DNA from: Amylostereum areolatum
Taxonomy: Eukaryota > Basidiomycota > Agaricomycetes > Russulales > Stereaceae
NCBI GenBank assembly: GCA_012932865.1
Contig: SAXG01000003.1
Location: 310,001 to 374,000 of the forward strand
Reading direction: 5' to 3'
DNA length: 64,000 nucleotides
Position 1 is the stretch's first letter, and the number at the start of each line of letters is the position of its first letter. Below are positions 38,001 to 48,947 of the stretch, piece after piece. The notes below the pieces were generated by a model that ran no database searches, was not told where the DNA came from, and worked only from the letters and a program-made list of their open reading frames with translations. The position numbers were made by a program, and so were the translations under genes.

Positions 38001-39344
38001 CCCAGTCGTCCGCGTCGCCCTCGAGCGCGGTCAAGTAGTGAGCCGCGTTAAGCGCGACCTTCAACCGTTCGACGAAGGATTCATGGAAGGCGAGAAGCTG
38101 CACGCCGTTCCGTTGGACGGTTTCGAGGTCCTCCGGGGTGAAGAGCGGCGCAGGGGGTGGTTTGGCCTTTTCCTTTCCGTGATTGCTAGAAGAGGAGTTG
38201 TTGCGTTTGTGACTCCGAACCTCCACCGAGTCCGGGGTGGAAGCGGGGGCTTTGGCGGGGGAAAGGGGGATGAGCGGGGGCCGGTGCAGCTGACCGGTGC
38301 TGGGGGAGGACACGAGGAAAGAGGTGGGTTTGGGGTGGTGGTGGAGGTGAGTGAGTTGGGCGAGATAGATCTGGGAGCGGATGCAAGACGTTAGGCGCGG
38401 AAGTGCGAGGGTGAGACGGGAGCCAAGGACCGGAGGCCGAGGCCGAGGCGGGACGGGACGCGAGGGAAGAGACGGGAGAATGGTGTGTCGCAGGGGAACA
38501 AGAAAAGACGGAGGAGAGAGACCGAGAGAGGACGTACGTTGACGAGCACGCGAAGATCGGCGAGGTAACCGGCCTCGGTCCGCAAGAGTTCGAGGAGAGC
38601 GTAGTACCGCTTCGGGTTCGGGTTGAGCTTTCTTCGGGGGTCGCTGGGGGGATCGGGACGTTGGGGAGAAGGCGAAGGACGGTGGTGATGGTGCACGTCG
38701 TGGTGTTCGTCCTCGTCCTCGTCCTCGTCGTCCGAGTCAGCGCCGAGATGAAAGAGGGGGCGAACGGGGGGGTCGGCGAGGGAGACTCTGCGGAGGGGTT
38801 CATCGACGAGAGTGACGGTGCGAAAGTGGGCAGAACCGGAGGAGGGCTTCCTGAACGCGCTCGGGGGACGGGGGTGGTGGGCGGGGACGACGGAAGCGGG
38901 ATGGCTCATCCTGCGGGGGTCGGGGTGTGTGGGGTGAACGCGGGAGGAGACGGAGGGAACGGAGGGGGGCCTTGGACATTTTTGAGGGCGGGACGCGGGG
39001 GGGTTCGAAAGAAGGACGGGCGGGGGAGTGGGGGGTATGGCCTTCCAAATGGGGGTCGTGACGGACGGGGGAGTGAGTGGGCGTGGGATGGGATCGGAGG
39101 GGACGGAAGCCTCGCGGTGAACGGACGGTGGGAGGCGATCCGGGTCTGTAAACGGGGAGGGGGAGGGGAGGGGGGAGTTGGGGGGGCTGGCGATGGGGCT
39201 CAGCGGGGTGAAGGGGAGGGTGAGGGTGAGGCGGGAAGAGCGGGCGGGGGAGAGGGAGAGGGGGGCGGCGGGGGGCGGGGGAGGGGGCGGGATGGTGAGG
39301 AGGAGGCGGGGAAGGGCGTTGTCGTCGTGGAGGACGATGGCCAT
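35038..39344 (-). CDS. DH-PH RhoGEF with long disordered C-terminus
   Basis: This is a second putative Rho guanine-nucleotide exchange factor. The start MAIVLHDDNALPRLLLTIP precedes a Pro/Ser-rich N-terminus. The DH domain begins at NPKRYYALLELLRTEAGYLA and continues, after an intron, with GVQLLAFHESFVERLKVALN, DIWDAYERHCAAQVRIQ and the CR3-type helix LHFMDYLIKPAQRICRYPLL. A PH-like domain follows (FLYRGGYLVLVKVHTSKT, YEPRWWFDLSGFEF; LLPYSIRLYGPQAEFEMACS, EKALWLNALRDATS). The C-terminal 550 residues are low-complexity, with an EHELRDVFSTACIAARETAH helix, a His run and a KDKHQD repeat, ending NVAQEAA at 35038. It converges on the other RhoGEF gene. Partner GTPase is unknown. Confidence 0.82.
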
Positions 39345-40056
39345 GGGACAGAGTCAGAAGAGGGTGGGCGGCATGGCGGGTTGAGAAGAAAGCCAGGCGA
39401 GGTTTTAGAAAGCTTTCGAGATTGAACGCACTCCCAGCCATCCCCGGCTTCTCGGCTTTGCCTTGGCTCTCCCTTGCCTTTTCCCCCCTTTTCCTTTTCC
39501 TTTTTCCATCGTCTTCTTGCATTTTATTCCGCCACACTGTCGACAGCGTCGACGCATTCCCTTTCCACGCATACATCCTGCTCTCGTTCGCCCACGTTCT
39601 CCGCCGACCGACCGTCCACGCTCGTGCGTGATGCGGCCTTATAAGTTTATTCTACGTCGACGTTGACTGAAAACATTTCTGGGACGACGTCTTCTGTTCG
39701 GAGGTGTCGGGCCCTTCTCCCGCCCAAGGCTCGCTGACTGTTCCTGCGCATTCCGAGAGAGTAAGTGACGTCGCCATCTACGTCGTCCAACGCTCTCTTC
39801 AGTAGTTTGTTCGTGTCATTCCGGTCACCGGTCACCTCACCGGTCGTCTACCCAGTCCATCGTCGCAGCGAGCGGGACCTGGACCCTTCCCAGCCCATTC
39901 ACTCGCTCGCTCGAACCGTCCACTGCTCACTTGTCCTTGGTGGTGCTCATCCTTCTTCCACCGGTCACCGGCCTCGCCGCCCCACTCGATCCTTAGCGCT
40001 CTCTCCCTGGCGATCTATGCCCTCTACCGCTTATGTAACCCTCCCCGCCCTCTTCC
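39345..40056. other. Intergenic region upstream of the second RhoGEF
   Basis: Promoter-side sequence between the leftward RhoGEF and a doubtful rightward gene. It contains the CCGGTCACC / CACCGGTC motif several times (39823-39845, 39960-39968), a small cluster of short direct repeats. I see no coding segment. Confidence 0.4.
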
Positions 40057-41010
40057 ATGGATAGACGTCCCACCCGATTCCGCGAATCGAGCTTCCCACC
40101 GACCCACCCGATTCCCTCTTCGGTTCTGCCGTATCCCTCACCTCCTCCTTCGCGCGATCCGCAGCACGTCTACCCCGCACCCCCCTCGGTCCCCCTCCTC
40201 TTTCGTCCCCCCCGCCACCGGTCCGATCCTCCAAACGCCCGCTTCGAGCGTTCCCTTCCTCGCGGAACGCCAACGTCGTCCTCGCACCATCAAAATCCCG
40301 GCCTCTTCAGATCCTCCGCTCCCAAACGCCATCGCCCCGCGCGCGCGTCAGCCACACCCCTCCAACCGTACTTCAATCACCACGGAGACTGGCGCCCATC
40401 CACCGTACGCTATGACTCCCCGCACCGTCCCCAATCCGCGTGTCCGCTTATATACGATCTCGACATCCCGTCCCCGTGGCGCCCGCGTGCCGCCTGGACA
40501 AAGTCACCTCGATGCCATACACGTCCACATCCTATTCCACTTACGGCAAGTCCCCCCTTTCCTGACGCGATGGCTCCATGACCCCAACTATCGTCTCTGT
40601 AAGTACCACCCTCCGAACCCCACGCGTCTTACCATCCTCCCCCCATCCTCCCTCACCCCCGCACCTTCGTCCATTCCATCCCCGCTTTTTCGACCTCGGC
40701 GTCCGTCGCATCCGACGCCCATCCCTCACGTCCCCCCGCACTTCCTTTCTCGGATCCCCTGTGGGCGCAGCTACAGCCGTGCACGCAAGTGCGTACCACC
40801 TTCCATCCTCTTATCACACCTCCACGACCCCCACCTCCCGCTCACACCCGGCAATCCCACTTCTTCATGCAAACCGAACAAATCCTCCTCGAGGTCGTCC
40901 CAGGGGCCCTTCGATGCGCCGAATCGCCGGGTCCCCATCTCGCCGCTTGTCTTCTAATATCCCACGTTCTTGCAAATTCCAATTGTACCATTGATTCCGT
41001 GACGTCATAG
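40057..41010 (+). CDS. Doubtful hypothetical Pro/Ser/Arg-rich protein
   Basis: An open frame from MDRRPTRFRESSFPP runs 170 codons as a Pro/Ser/Arg/His-rich low-complexity protein. Neighbouring frames continue with plausible segments (MPYTSTSYSTYGKSP, MTPTIVS before a good donor gtaagt at 40600). A later segment reads TEQILLEVVPGALRCAES and stops at 41008-41010. The composition could equally come from pyrimidine-rich non-coding DNA. I recognise no family and would not rely on it. Confidence 0.25.
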
Positions 41011-41142
41011 ATCCTTCCAAGGGTCGCCCACGAGTTCGACTAAAACCTCAGGGACGTCCTTTGCGCGATTGATTCGACCTGCGCATCGAGCGCGCGGCGG
41101 GGACCCGACGTCAATTCCATCGACACCATCATGGAACAACTG

Positions 41143-41159
41143 CCCCCCCCCCCCCCCCC
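41143..41159 (+). repeat. C17 homopolymer
   Basis: A run of 17 C residues in the spacer between the hypothetical gene and the Reb1-like gene. Its length is likely to be unreliable in sequencing. Confidence 0.8.
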
Positions 41160-41452
41160 GCGATCTCAATTTATACATATGACATATGGCTGTACTTAGG
41201 CAGTTGATGACCTTTGAAATTCGATGACTTGGCACGACTTCGAGCCCGAAAATTGGAACCTTGAATCGAATGCACGTTGCCGCTGTATCTGCTCCGCCGC
41301 GAGCGCGTCCATGTTCCATCTGTACCAGTCGGAAAAGAGAGGAATGTGTGCACATACGTGGCAGGCATAATGTATGTTCGTGCTTACAGCCAGAGCGACC
41401 AACCTGGTCGGCCACGGAGACTGACGTTTGTCGAGCAAGTGTCCCGCGTCCA

Positions 41453-41465
41453 TCACTCGTCCTCA

Positions 41466-41497
<32 letters not shown>

Positions 41498-43971
41498 TTC
41501 GCCCTCATCCGACGACGACACGACGCTCCGACTGCGACCAGCTACAGGGCCCGCCTTCTCCGCGCCATCCTCCTCCTCGCCTACGCCCGCATCCGCATCC
41601 GCATCCTCCTCGTCCGAATCCACCACCGCCTCCGCGCTCACCTTCTTCCCCTTCCGCGCGCTCTGCAACGGCAAGTGCGCCTTCTTCACCCGCAGGATGT
41701 CCATGATGTCTACCCGCCGAGCGACGCGATCGGGTGAGAGGGCGCAGGGTCAGGGACGGGGAGGAAGGAAAGAAGGGTGGATGGTTAGGAACGCGAAGGA
41801 AAGGGAGAAGAAAAAAGAGAGGAGAGGACGGTACCTGCGTGCGTCATGTCCTCGTGCCCCTGTATGCCCCGCTTCAGCGTGAGCCACCGCCGCTGCAGGA
41901 CGTGCGGGCTCCAGAGGTTCCAGTCCGGATCCGGCAGCAGCTTCCAGTCGATCTCGCTGTCGTCGTTCACGTGCATCGAGTCGATCCTGAGGGGGCAAAA
42001 GCTCAGGCTCAGCGCGCTGAAACGCGGAGTGACACTAAGGACTGGTCGTGCACCGCACTCAACTTGTGCACGAGGATGAACGCGTCCTGCGCGCCCCAGC
42101 GCGGCGTCTGTCCGCCCACTTTGACCGCCTTGCTGAGACTGTCCAGCCTAGCGTAGAGCGTTTCACGGGTGAGATGGGAGAATGAAAAGCAGACGTGGGG
42201 GAGCGACGGACCATTTGATTCGACACTGCTGCCGTCCCCGCCGGTGGCCCATGCGCTTGCTGACCACCGTCCAGAACACCTCGTCCCAGTCTTTCCCCTC
42301 GTTCGCGGCCATCTCCGTCACGATCTTCGTGAGCTCCTCCTCCTCCTCCTTCGACCACGCGCCTGTCCGCCGTCCGTCGTCGTCAGCCCGCGAACCCCCG
42401 CACCAAACAAACAGAGCCGCAGGACCGCACCTTTCTTCTGCGTCGCCCGGTGGTTGATGTGGTTCCGAAATCGGTCCCGGCAGTCCGCGGAAGCGCGCCC
42501 GACGCGATCGCTGACCTTCTCCCATGCCGAGCCCAGCTCCGCGAACGCGCTGCGAAAGACACGGACAAGGTAAGTAAGCGCACTTCGCCGTTTCTCGTTC
42601 GTAGGGAACAACGGCTCACGCTTCGAGCGCGTCGTCCTCCGCCTGCGTCCATTTTCCCTGCAGGCGTAGGGGGTGGTATATCCTGCGTACGTGGTGATAC
42701 ACATTAACCAGAGGGCGGTCAGGCACGGACGTCGCTGCGAGCCCGAATGAATGAATGAATGAATGAATGAATGAATGAACGTTGTCAGCGCGCGCGGACG
42801 CGAGGGGTGGCGCACCGAGTGTGGTCCAAAACGTGTTGTCGCGGTTCTTGTCCTGCCTCGTGAACAGCAGCTCCACCAACGCGTCTTCCGACAATCCTCT
42901 CTCCTGCGGAGGTGCGGATCGGTTAGCGCGTTCGCTTGGGAGAAGAGGGGGGGGGGGAAGCGCGGGACGTACGACGCGGTAGGTCTCGATCGTCGTCGTG
43001 AGCTGCTGGTCCTCCGACGCCGAGAACTTGCCCGTTTTGAACTCCACACCTGAGCAGACGCGACGGGGTCAGCGCGCGCCAAAGCCGTCGCAGGTGCGTG
43101 AAAACGGCTCGCCGTGCTGCTCCCTCAGCTGCTTCAGCTGCGCCGGCGACATCCACTTGTTCGCGAGCATGTGCGCCCATTGCGAGATCTCCTGAGGAGT
43201 GACGACGGTCACGGTTTTGCGAGCGCGGGGGCGGGGCGGGGCTTTTGCACGGGGCTTGGACGTCTTGGTCTTGGATGAAGAGGCCGGCTTGACGGGGTTC
43301 GAGGTGGTTCGGCCAGAGCTCGGGGCAAGGACGGAGGGCATCGTGGTGAGAGCGACGTTCGCGGCGCTCGCGGCTTGCCCCAGGTTCGCTAACGCGTTGG
43401 AAAGCCCGTCGGCGTTGAGCTTTCCCAACGGTACGCATGATGTCCTCGCTCGAGCCCATCAAAAGTTCCGGGGTGATGTCTGCAAGCTGCGATTGGGACG
43501 CGGTTTGTGTTGGGCCGTTGGACTTGGAGGTGGAAGACTTTTTTGTTGTGGACGGCGGGGACACGGGAGGAGAGGCGGGCGCGCCATCGTCCGTGGCCGG
43601 AGACGCGGTGCGCGCCCTTGTCGTGTTTCGACTTTTTTTTCTTCTTCTTCGGCGGTGCGTCCTCCACCGGGGGGTCCTCCGTAGCGGGCGCAGGGGGTGC
43701 TGCGTCTACCTCCCCATCCTCCCCATCCTCCCGCGATCGCCTCTGCTTCTTCCGTCTCTTCTTCTCCTCCGCCCTCTCCTCCACCTCCACCTCCACCTCC
43801 GCCTCCGCCTCCGCCTCCGCCTCCGCCTCCTCGCGCGCGCGTTTCTTCTTTTTTCTTCTTCTTGCCCGTCACGAGGTCGGGATTGGTGTACGCCTCGTTC
43901 GCCTGGCCGACGGCGTGTTGAAGGGCGCGTTCGATGTCGGAAGAGAGCGCCTGCGTCGCGTCCGTGGCCAT
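41453..43971 (-). CDS. reb1: Reb1-like Myb DNA-binding protein
   Basis: This is a Myb/SANT-repeat protein of the Reb1/TTF1 group, which binds sites near rDNA terminators and promoters. The start MATDATQALSSDIERALQHA is followed by a Lys-rich stretch and a Glu/Ala/Val repeat (about 43785-43830). DITPELLMGSSEDIMRT then slips frame (near 43430) to LGKLNADGLSNALANLGQAA. Four DNA-binding-type repeats follow: FSASEDQQLTTTIETYR, VNVYHHVRRIYHPLRLQGKW with TQAEDDALEA, FAELGSAWEKVSDRVGRAS with ADCRDRFRNHINHRA, and GAWSKEEEEELTKIVTEM with MGHRRGRQQCRIKW. WKLLPDPDWNLWSPHVLQRR precedes the tail, a pure Asp/Glu run ending at 41453. The family is clear; precise orthology is inferred. Confidence 0.8.
42744..42779 (+). 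repeat. (GAAT)n microsatellite
   Basis: Eight to nine copies of GAAT in tandem, inside an intron of the Reb1-like gene. Confidence 0.9.
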
Positions 43972-44348
43972 CCTGTCGATCTGGTCCGAGCCCGAGGTCA
44001 AGAGTGGCACTGGCACGCGCGGGGCAACAAACGCCAATTTGTTCGGCATGCGCCGGCGGGCGCTTGTGGACACAAGGCGGAGCCGGTTGCGTGGATGTGG
44101 TTCAATCTGACAACCCTCGCTGCTATAGTCCAAGTTTTTCCGAGAAACAATCGCTTGAATAAATAAATAAAATAGGTAGTTGGATACAGGGAGTAGAATA
44201 ATGATAGGTCTATATAGATAAACGAAACGTCTATTGCAGGAAGGAACGAGCAGCCAGGTTGATGTCGGGTTGATGCATGGCAGTACTGCTATGAGGAGAA
44301 ACATCCCCGCGACTTTGACAGCAGGACGTCCTACTAGGCCACTTTGGA

Positions 44349-45440
44349 TCAAAAGGTTCGCAATCTCGTAGGCGATGATTTTATGGAAACGGGACGACTG
44401 TACGAAGAAGAGGGATCAGTCTCCGCACAGGACACAGCGCGCTGAAAACGGCCGCTCACCGGATGCATATAGTCAAACCAGATGGACCCCCCTTGAGTAC
44501 GAACGTCGTGAGGGTTGAGTCCGTAAGCGGCCGGATTGTCGAGGACGCGTGTGAATGTGTTCCAAGAAGAGAACAAGAGCACCGTGGCGTCGGCGTGGGC
44601 CGCGGTGAAGTCGTGCATCGCCTTTCGCAGCTGTTCATTCCAGACTTTGAATCGCAGCGAGTAGTCTCCCGCAGCGTTGGCACCTGGTAGAGAGGTTGAA
44701 GGAGAGCGTGTCAGTGCTTCCGGGCTATGGGATCAACTTCCTAAAACGCTATCACCTGCTGGAGAGCGATCCACCGGCGGAACGTCGACGAACAGGAAGT
44801 TTCGAGCACCGGCGCGGTACAGCTGCTCCTGTGCGGCAAACAGGTTCGCGATCGCCGCTACGATACCATCCATGGTCACGGTGATCCTGAGGTGGCGTGG
44901 TCAGCACAAGGTACAAGGTGTTTGGCGCGCAACGTACATAGTACGACAATCATTTACGCCAATCCAAGTAACTGCGGGGAAGAGGGCGGCGTTCAGGGTA
45001 TTTCTGGCAAGTTTAAAAGCAACGTATACGTACTGAAGAGTGTGTCCTCTGGTCTCCAGGCTGCCCATTGGGGTCGCCTGCCAACCGTAGGGAGAAACTG
45101 ATTGGAAATCTGGGCGGTCACGCCTAGAACCGTGTCTCCTCGGACAGCATAGTCGTAGACTAGTATGTTTGACCGCCCGTGGTTGTAGGAGGTTATGAGA
45201 TGTCCGACCCAGTTGGCCTGACCGGGTTCAGTGACAGGTGTTCCAGGATGGTTCAATCCTAAGGGCTTCGCAGCTGTCGGTGGCGACGCCTGCGAATGGT
45301 AGCCTACATAACTGTAGCTATCTCCACTAGAAGTCGATGAGCTACGGCCAAAGTATCGGCAGGCGGACGTACAAGATAACAAGCTTCTTGATCCCGGTCC
45401 AGCCAGGCCAGAAGGGACCTATTCTAAAGGAGGTAGACAT
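44349..45440 (-). CDS. GDSL/SGNH esterase, CE16-like
   Basis: This is an SGNH hydrolase resembling fungal acetyl esterases of carbohydrate esterase family 16. The start MSTSFRIGPFWPGWTGIKKL joins, across a 46-nt intron (45327-45372), VIFGDSYSYVGYHSQ, which holds the nucleophile Ser. NILVYDYAVRGDTVLGVTAQ (block II Gly), AVTWIGVND (block III Asn-Asp) and IVAAIANLFAAQEQLYRAGA follow. Then come RNFLFVDVPPVDRSPA, VWNEQLRKAMHDFTAAHADA and WFDYMHP, and, after an intron, SSRFHKIIAYEIANLL with the catalytic-type Asp/His region. No signal peptide is seen at this start. No stop follows in the final frame until deep inside the Reb1-like gene; a one-base slip would place the stop at 44349. Confidence 0.8.
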
Positions 45441-45947
45441 GATTCGAAGGGTGGAGGACTCGTTGGGTCAGACACGGTCGCGCACAACCCTTTAAAAACG
45501 GCTGGGACCATGGCCTCGCGTTGTGCGATTTTAGAAGGAACGTACCTTCGGGCACGAGCGGTGACCTACGCGATTCAACCGTCCATGCTGGCAAATGAGC
45601 AGTGCAAAACGGCATTCAAGTCAAAAATTGAATCTGGGCGCAGCCAATACGCACGTGTACCAAACTGTGAACACACTAAGTGAGGACCAGAAAGGTGCTG
45701 ATACAAGTTTGTTCCGGGGGAGACATCGTCCGGATTGAAGTGTGACGGCGTTGAACGTGTACACTCGTCTTCGCAGTACTCGTGTAATAGTCAGGGGAGT
45801 CGGCGCAGCCTCCGCACTGGTCGGTTGTGCTTGATTCCTTGAAAATTTGAAGTCATACATCTATGATTCGGTTATCAACACCAAGCAACGCACAACGAAC
45901 AGCAAAAAGTTACCGTCAATAACTAAACAAGTGGACTTGGACTCCCC
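45441..45947. other. Spacer between esterase and CCDC97-like genes
   Basis: No coding segment is recognisable in these 507 bases between two leftward genes. It should contain the esterase promoter and the 3' end of the CCDC97-like transcript. Confidence 0.5.
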
Positions 45948-46860
45948 TTATTCGTCATCGCTCTCCTCAAACCACCTTTCCTCTCTGTCCCGTTCCTCAT
46001 CGTCCCAAACATCGTCCCAGTCCACCCTGTCGTAGATATCTGTCTGTTGAACTAGGCCACTTCAGGGCCTTGGTGATCACACCGAAACGATAACGTAGAC
46101 TGACCTCTAAAAGTCCATAGACAAACTTCTCCTTGAGGCGTATCAAAAACTGTTCCTGTTCCACCTCCGGTCTGAGAGTCTCCTCGACAACGGATCCATC
46201 GTCAGATTCATCCGAACTATCTTCATCCTCTTCGGGAACGAAGGCCTCCTGCGCGGTCACATTGCGCATTGCCCTAAATCGTTCACCCACGCGCTCCTCC
46301 TCGTAGTCCGCCAGCAGCGCTCCCAATTTACCAACGTGATGTCTGCCGCCGCCCATGAACTCGCTCTCTGCCCAAACCTTCTCCGCGCGCCCCTCCTCAA
46401 CCCCTCGCCGCTCCTGGCTGCCTTCCCACAAAAAAGCCCATTCCCTGCGAGCGACGGAGAACTGAAACTCGGGAGGTTCACTACAGAAGAATTTGAAACG
46501 CCGGTTTCGTATAGCTGGGATTGCAGAGCGCTGTTTCGGGCTGACAATGGAGGAAAAGGGGTGGAGCAGAGCGGGCGGTAATTGGTGGAGACGTTGAGAG
46601 AGAAAGGCTATCGGATCAATTGCAGGTGACGGCTGATAGTCGAGAGGGAGACCCAAATAAACGAGAACGGGTCGGGCATCATACTCAGAGCTGGCCAGAG
46701 TGGACATCGTGGATTGCGATGAAGAACGAGTAACAACGTGGGAGGCAAGATCAGAGCGAACAATGTTAAGGTTCGAATTGGGTTCCAATGACGCATCCCC
46801 ATTGTCCGGGCCGACGTCTACCTTACCGGCGGCAACATCTTTCCTTCCCGACTGCATCAT
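45948..46860 (-). CDS. CCDC97-like (DUF2052) protein
   Basis: The protein resembles the coiled-coil domain-containing protein 97 family, linked in animals to the SF3B spliceosome complex. MMQSGRKDVAAGKVDVGP opens it. DPIAFLSQRLHQLPPALLHP, FRAMRNVTAQEAFVPEEDED and EQEQFLIRLKEKFVYGLLE follow. After a 60-nt intron the diagnostic C-terminus reads TDIYDRVDWDDVWDDEERD and REERWFEESDDE, stop at 45948-45950. Length about 290 residues is normal for fungal members. The start codon lies only 33 bp from that of the alpha/beta hydrolase gene on the other strand, so the two must share a promoter. Splicing function is inferred from the family. Confidence 0.72.
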
Positions 46861-46893
46861 CTAGGACGAGCCATCGTCGCAACACCCTATCCT

Positions 46894-48497
46894 ATGGACA
46901 TCTCAGCTGAGCCCTCCACCGCCAGTCCTTGGTCTCGAGCATGCAACTCAGCTCCCGCCTGATATTCTGCTTGTAGTTTTCGTTCACGGGTGAGCCCAAC
47001 GTTCCGGTTTCGAACCTGGTGTTTGACCACACCGGGCGCAGCTTCAAGGGCACGGATACTACATTCGGCAGTTTCCCCTCTCGCCTTGAACACGTTCTCT
47101 CTGAAACCATCGAGAACGTAGCTGTCAGATGCACCGTGTTCCCGGCCTATGAAGTGCGTAACATTGATTTTCTGCCGTTTAAACGCGGTAACCCACGATC
47201 CTGGCCGGGCAGACGAAGGGAGACTTGGTACGTACGCAGAATTCATCATACTATCCCCGTTACGATACCCCTCATCTAACTTGGCGGTCTCTCAGGACAA
47301 AGCCGTCGAACGCTTTGCCGATTGGCTCACCACTCTTGCCGTCGAGAAAGAAGTAGCACACGGAGGCGGCGCGGGAAAAGCCAAGATCGTGCTCTGTGGG
47401 CACAGGTGCGGGTACCCGTCTCACCCCTTGGATTCGCTCCCGCTCACACTGGTAGTCAGCATGGGGGGCCTGTTGATCGCAGACTCTCTGCTTGCGTTCG
47501 TCCACACACGCCCTGACCCTGCCGCACCCATATGGCCAAACATAATCGCCTGCCTCGCCTTCGACACGCCGGTGGGTAACTGCTTCCATCTGGGGTTCTA
47601 TATACTGTCCTACGGCTTACCCGCGGCCTACGGCTCCAGTACTTCGGTCTTCATCCACACGTATTCAAGAATTCGGCCACGAAGGCAGCGGGGTATGCGC
47701 AAACCGCGCACAAAGTTGCAACCGACGCCTGGGATGCTTTCAACATGTTTCGACCGAAAGCCGCGGGCGTGACATCGACGACTCCACCCGTAGGTTTACT
47801 CGAGACCGCCCAGGAACAAGTGGCACCGGGAAACTCGTGGTCCAAATGGGCTCCTGCCGCATACTCGGTTGGAGGTGCTTTACTTGCTGGCGCAGCCGCC
47901 TGGGACTGCCTTTTACAAACGTGATGAGCTCGGGAGCGGATACGCCGCTGTGCTCGATCATATGAAGTACGTAGGTAACTTATGGGACGACAAGGCGCTC
48001 GGTGCAAGGGTGGACAAGCTGGTCAAGATCGAAGAAGACCATGGTGTAGTGTTCCGAACGTACGTGCCGGTCTTTCTTTTTTATTAGCTATCTGACGGGT
48101 GCCCGTTGCTTCGACAGATTTTACACAGCTATACCGCCCAATTATTCCAGCCACACGTCCACACGGACGTTCATCATACTCCCTACAGCGTCTTCGATCG
48201 CGTCACATTTCCAGGAAGCGCAGAATTCAATGGCCGCCGACGAAGTGCAAGCCCACGTGGGAATGTTCGAGCCTTCGACGAACGACGGGTACTACCGCCT
48301 TGGCCTCGAAGTGGCGAGCATTGTTCAGGGACGCGCTGATGAAAGGGAGGGGTGTGGTGGAGAGTAAGAAGGTCAATATGGAGAAGGTAACCCAGCAATC
48401 AGAAGAGATGTTTGGCCATGCTGCCGAGGAAGAGGCGATAATGCAAGAGCCATTGAAAGAGCGAGAGAAAGCAGCGGAGGGTGATCTGCTGCTGTAG
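46894..48497 (+). CDS. Alpha/beta hydrolase (DUF676-type serine esterase)
   Basis: This is a lipase-like serine esterase. LLVVFVHGFKGTDTTFGSFP, formed across an intron near 46985-47040, gives the oxyanion-hole HG motif. The nucleophile elbow GHSMGGLLIADSLLAFVH is also built across an intron (about 47406-47462). IIACLAFDTPYFGLHPHVF follows, then a predicted membrane helix, AAYSVGGALLAGAAAGTAFY, and SGYAAVLDHMKYVGNLWDDK. Next come HGVVFRTFYT and a helical tail ending REKAAEGDLLL. The start MDISAEPS is joined to PPVLGLEHATQLPPDI only if one base is skipped near 46918. The membrane helix suggests an organelle-anchored lipase. It converges on NAA10 (148 bp between stops). Confidence 0.78.
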
Positions 48498-48645
48498 TTG
48501 GGACCCCTGTTTTTCTCTCTGTTTCCGTGCCGTAGTCTATACAGGTGTAATGTACTGTATTTTACACGTCGTTCTGTACATTATTCAATATGTGAAAGGT
48601 GCTCCAAGCGGTGGTGAAAGTAAGAAGTACGGTGTCCGCCACACG

Positions 48646-48910
48646 TTACTTGAGGGACAATCGCATGGCGTATGCATCCTCCCCGTCGGCATCTGTAGTA
48701 TGTTTCCAGCTGACCCGAATGCAGAGAAAGTAAAAACTAGCCACGCACAGTACTTCTTCTCGATGTCCATCACGGCGAAGCCCAGAGTGTCTCGGTACAG
48801 ACTCAGCGCGGCGCGATTTGACTTTCGTACGTGCAATGAGACGTAGGCAGCTTTGTAGATCGAGGCCATGGCCTCTTCTGCAAGGAAGCAAACGATGTCA
48901 GAAAGCATCA

Positions 48911-48947
<37 letters not shown>

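Noticed and set aside
41440..41520. Regular hexamer repeat as a possible CRISPR-like array
   Set aside because: It is a coding Asp/Glu microsatellite with no spacers, in a eukaryotic gene.
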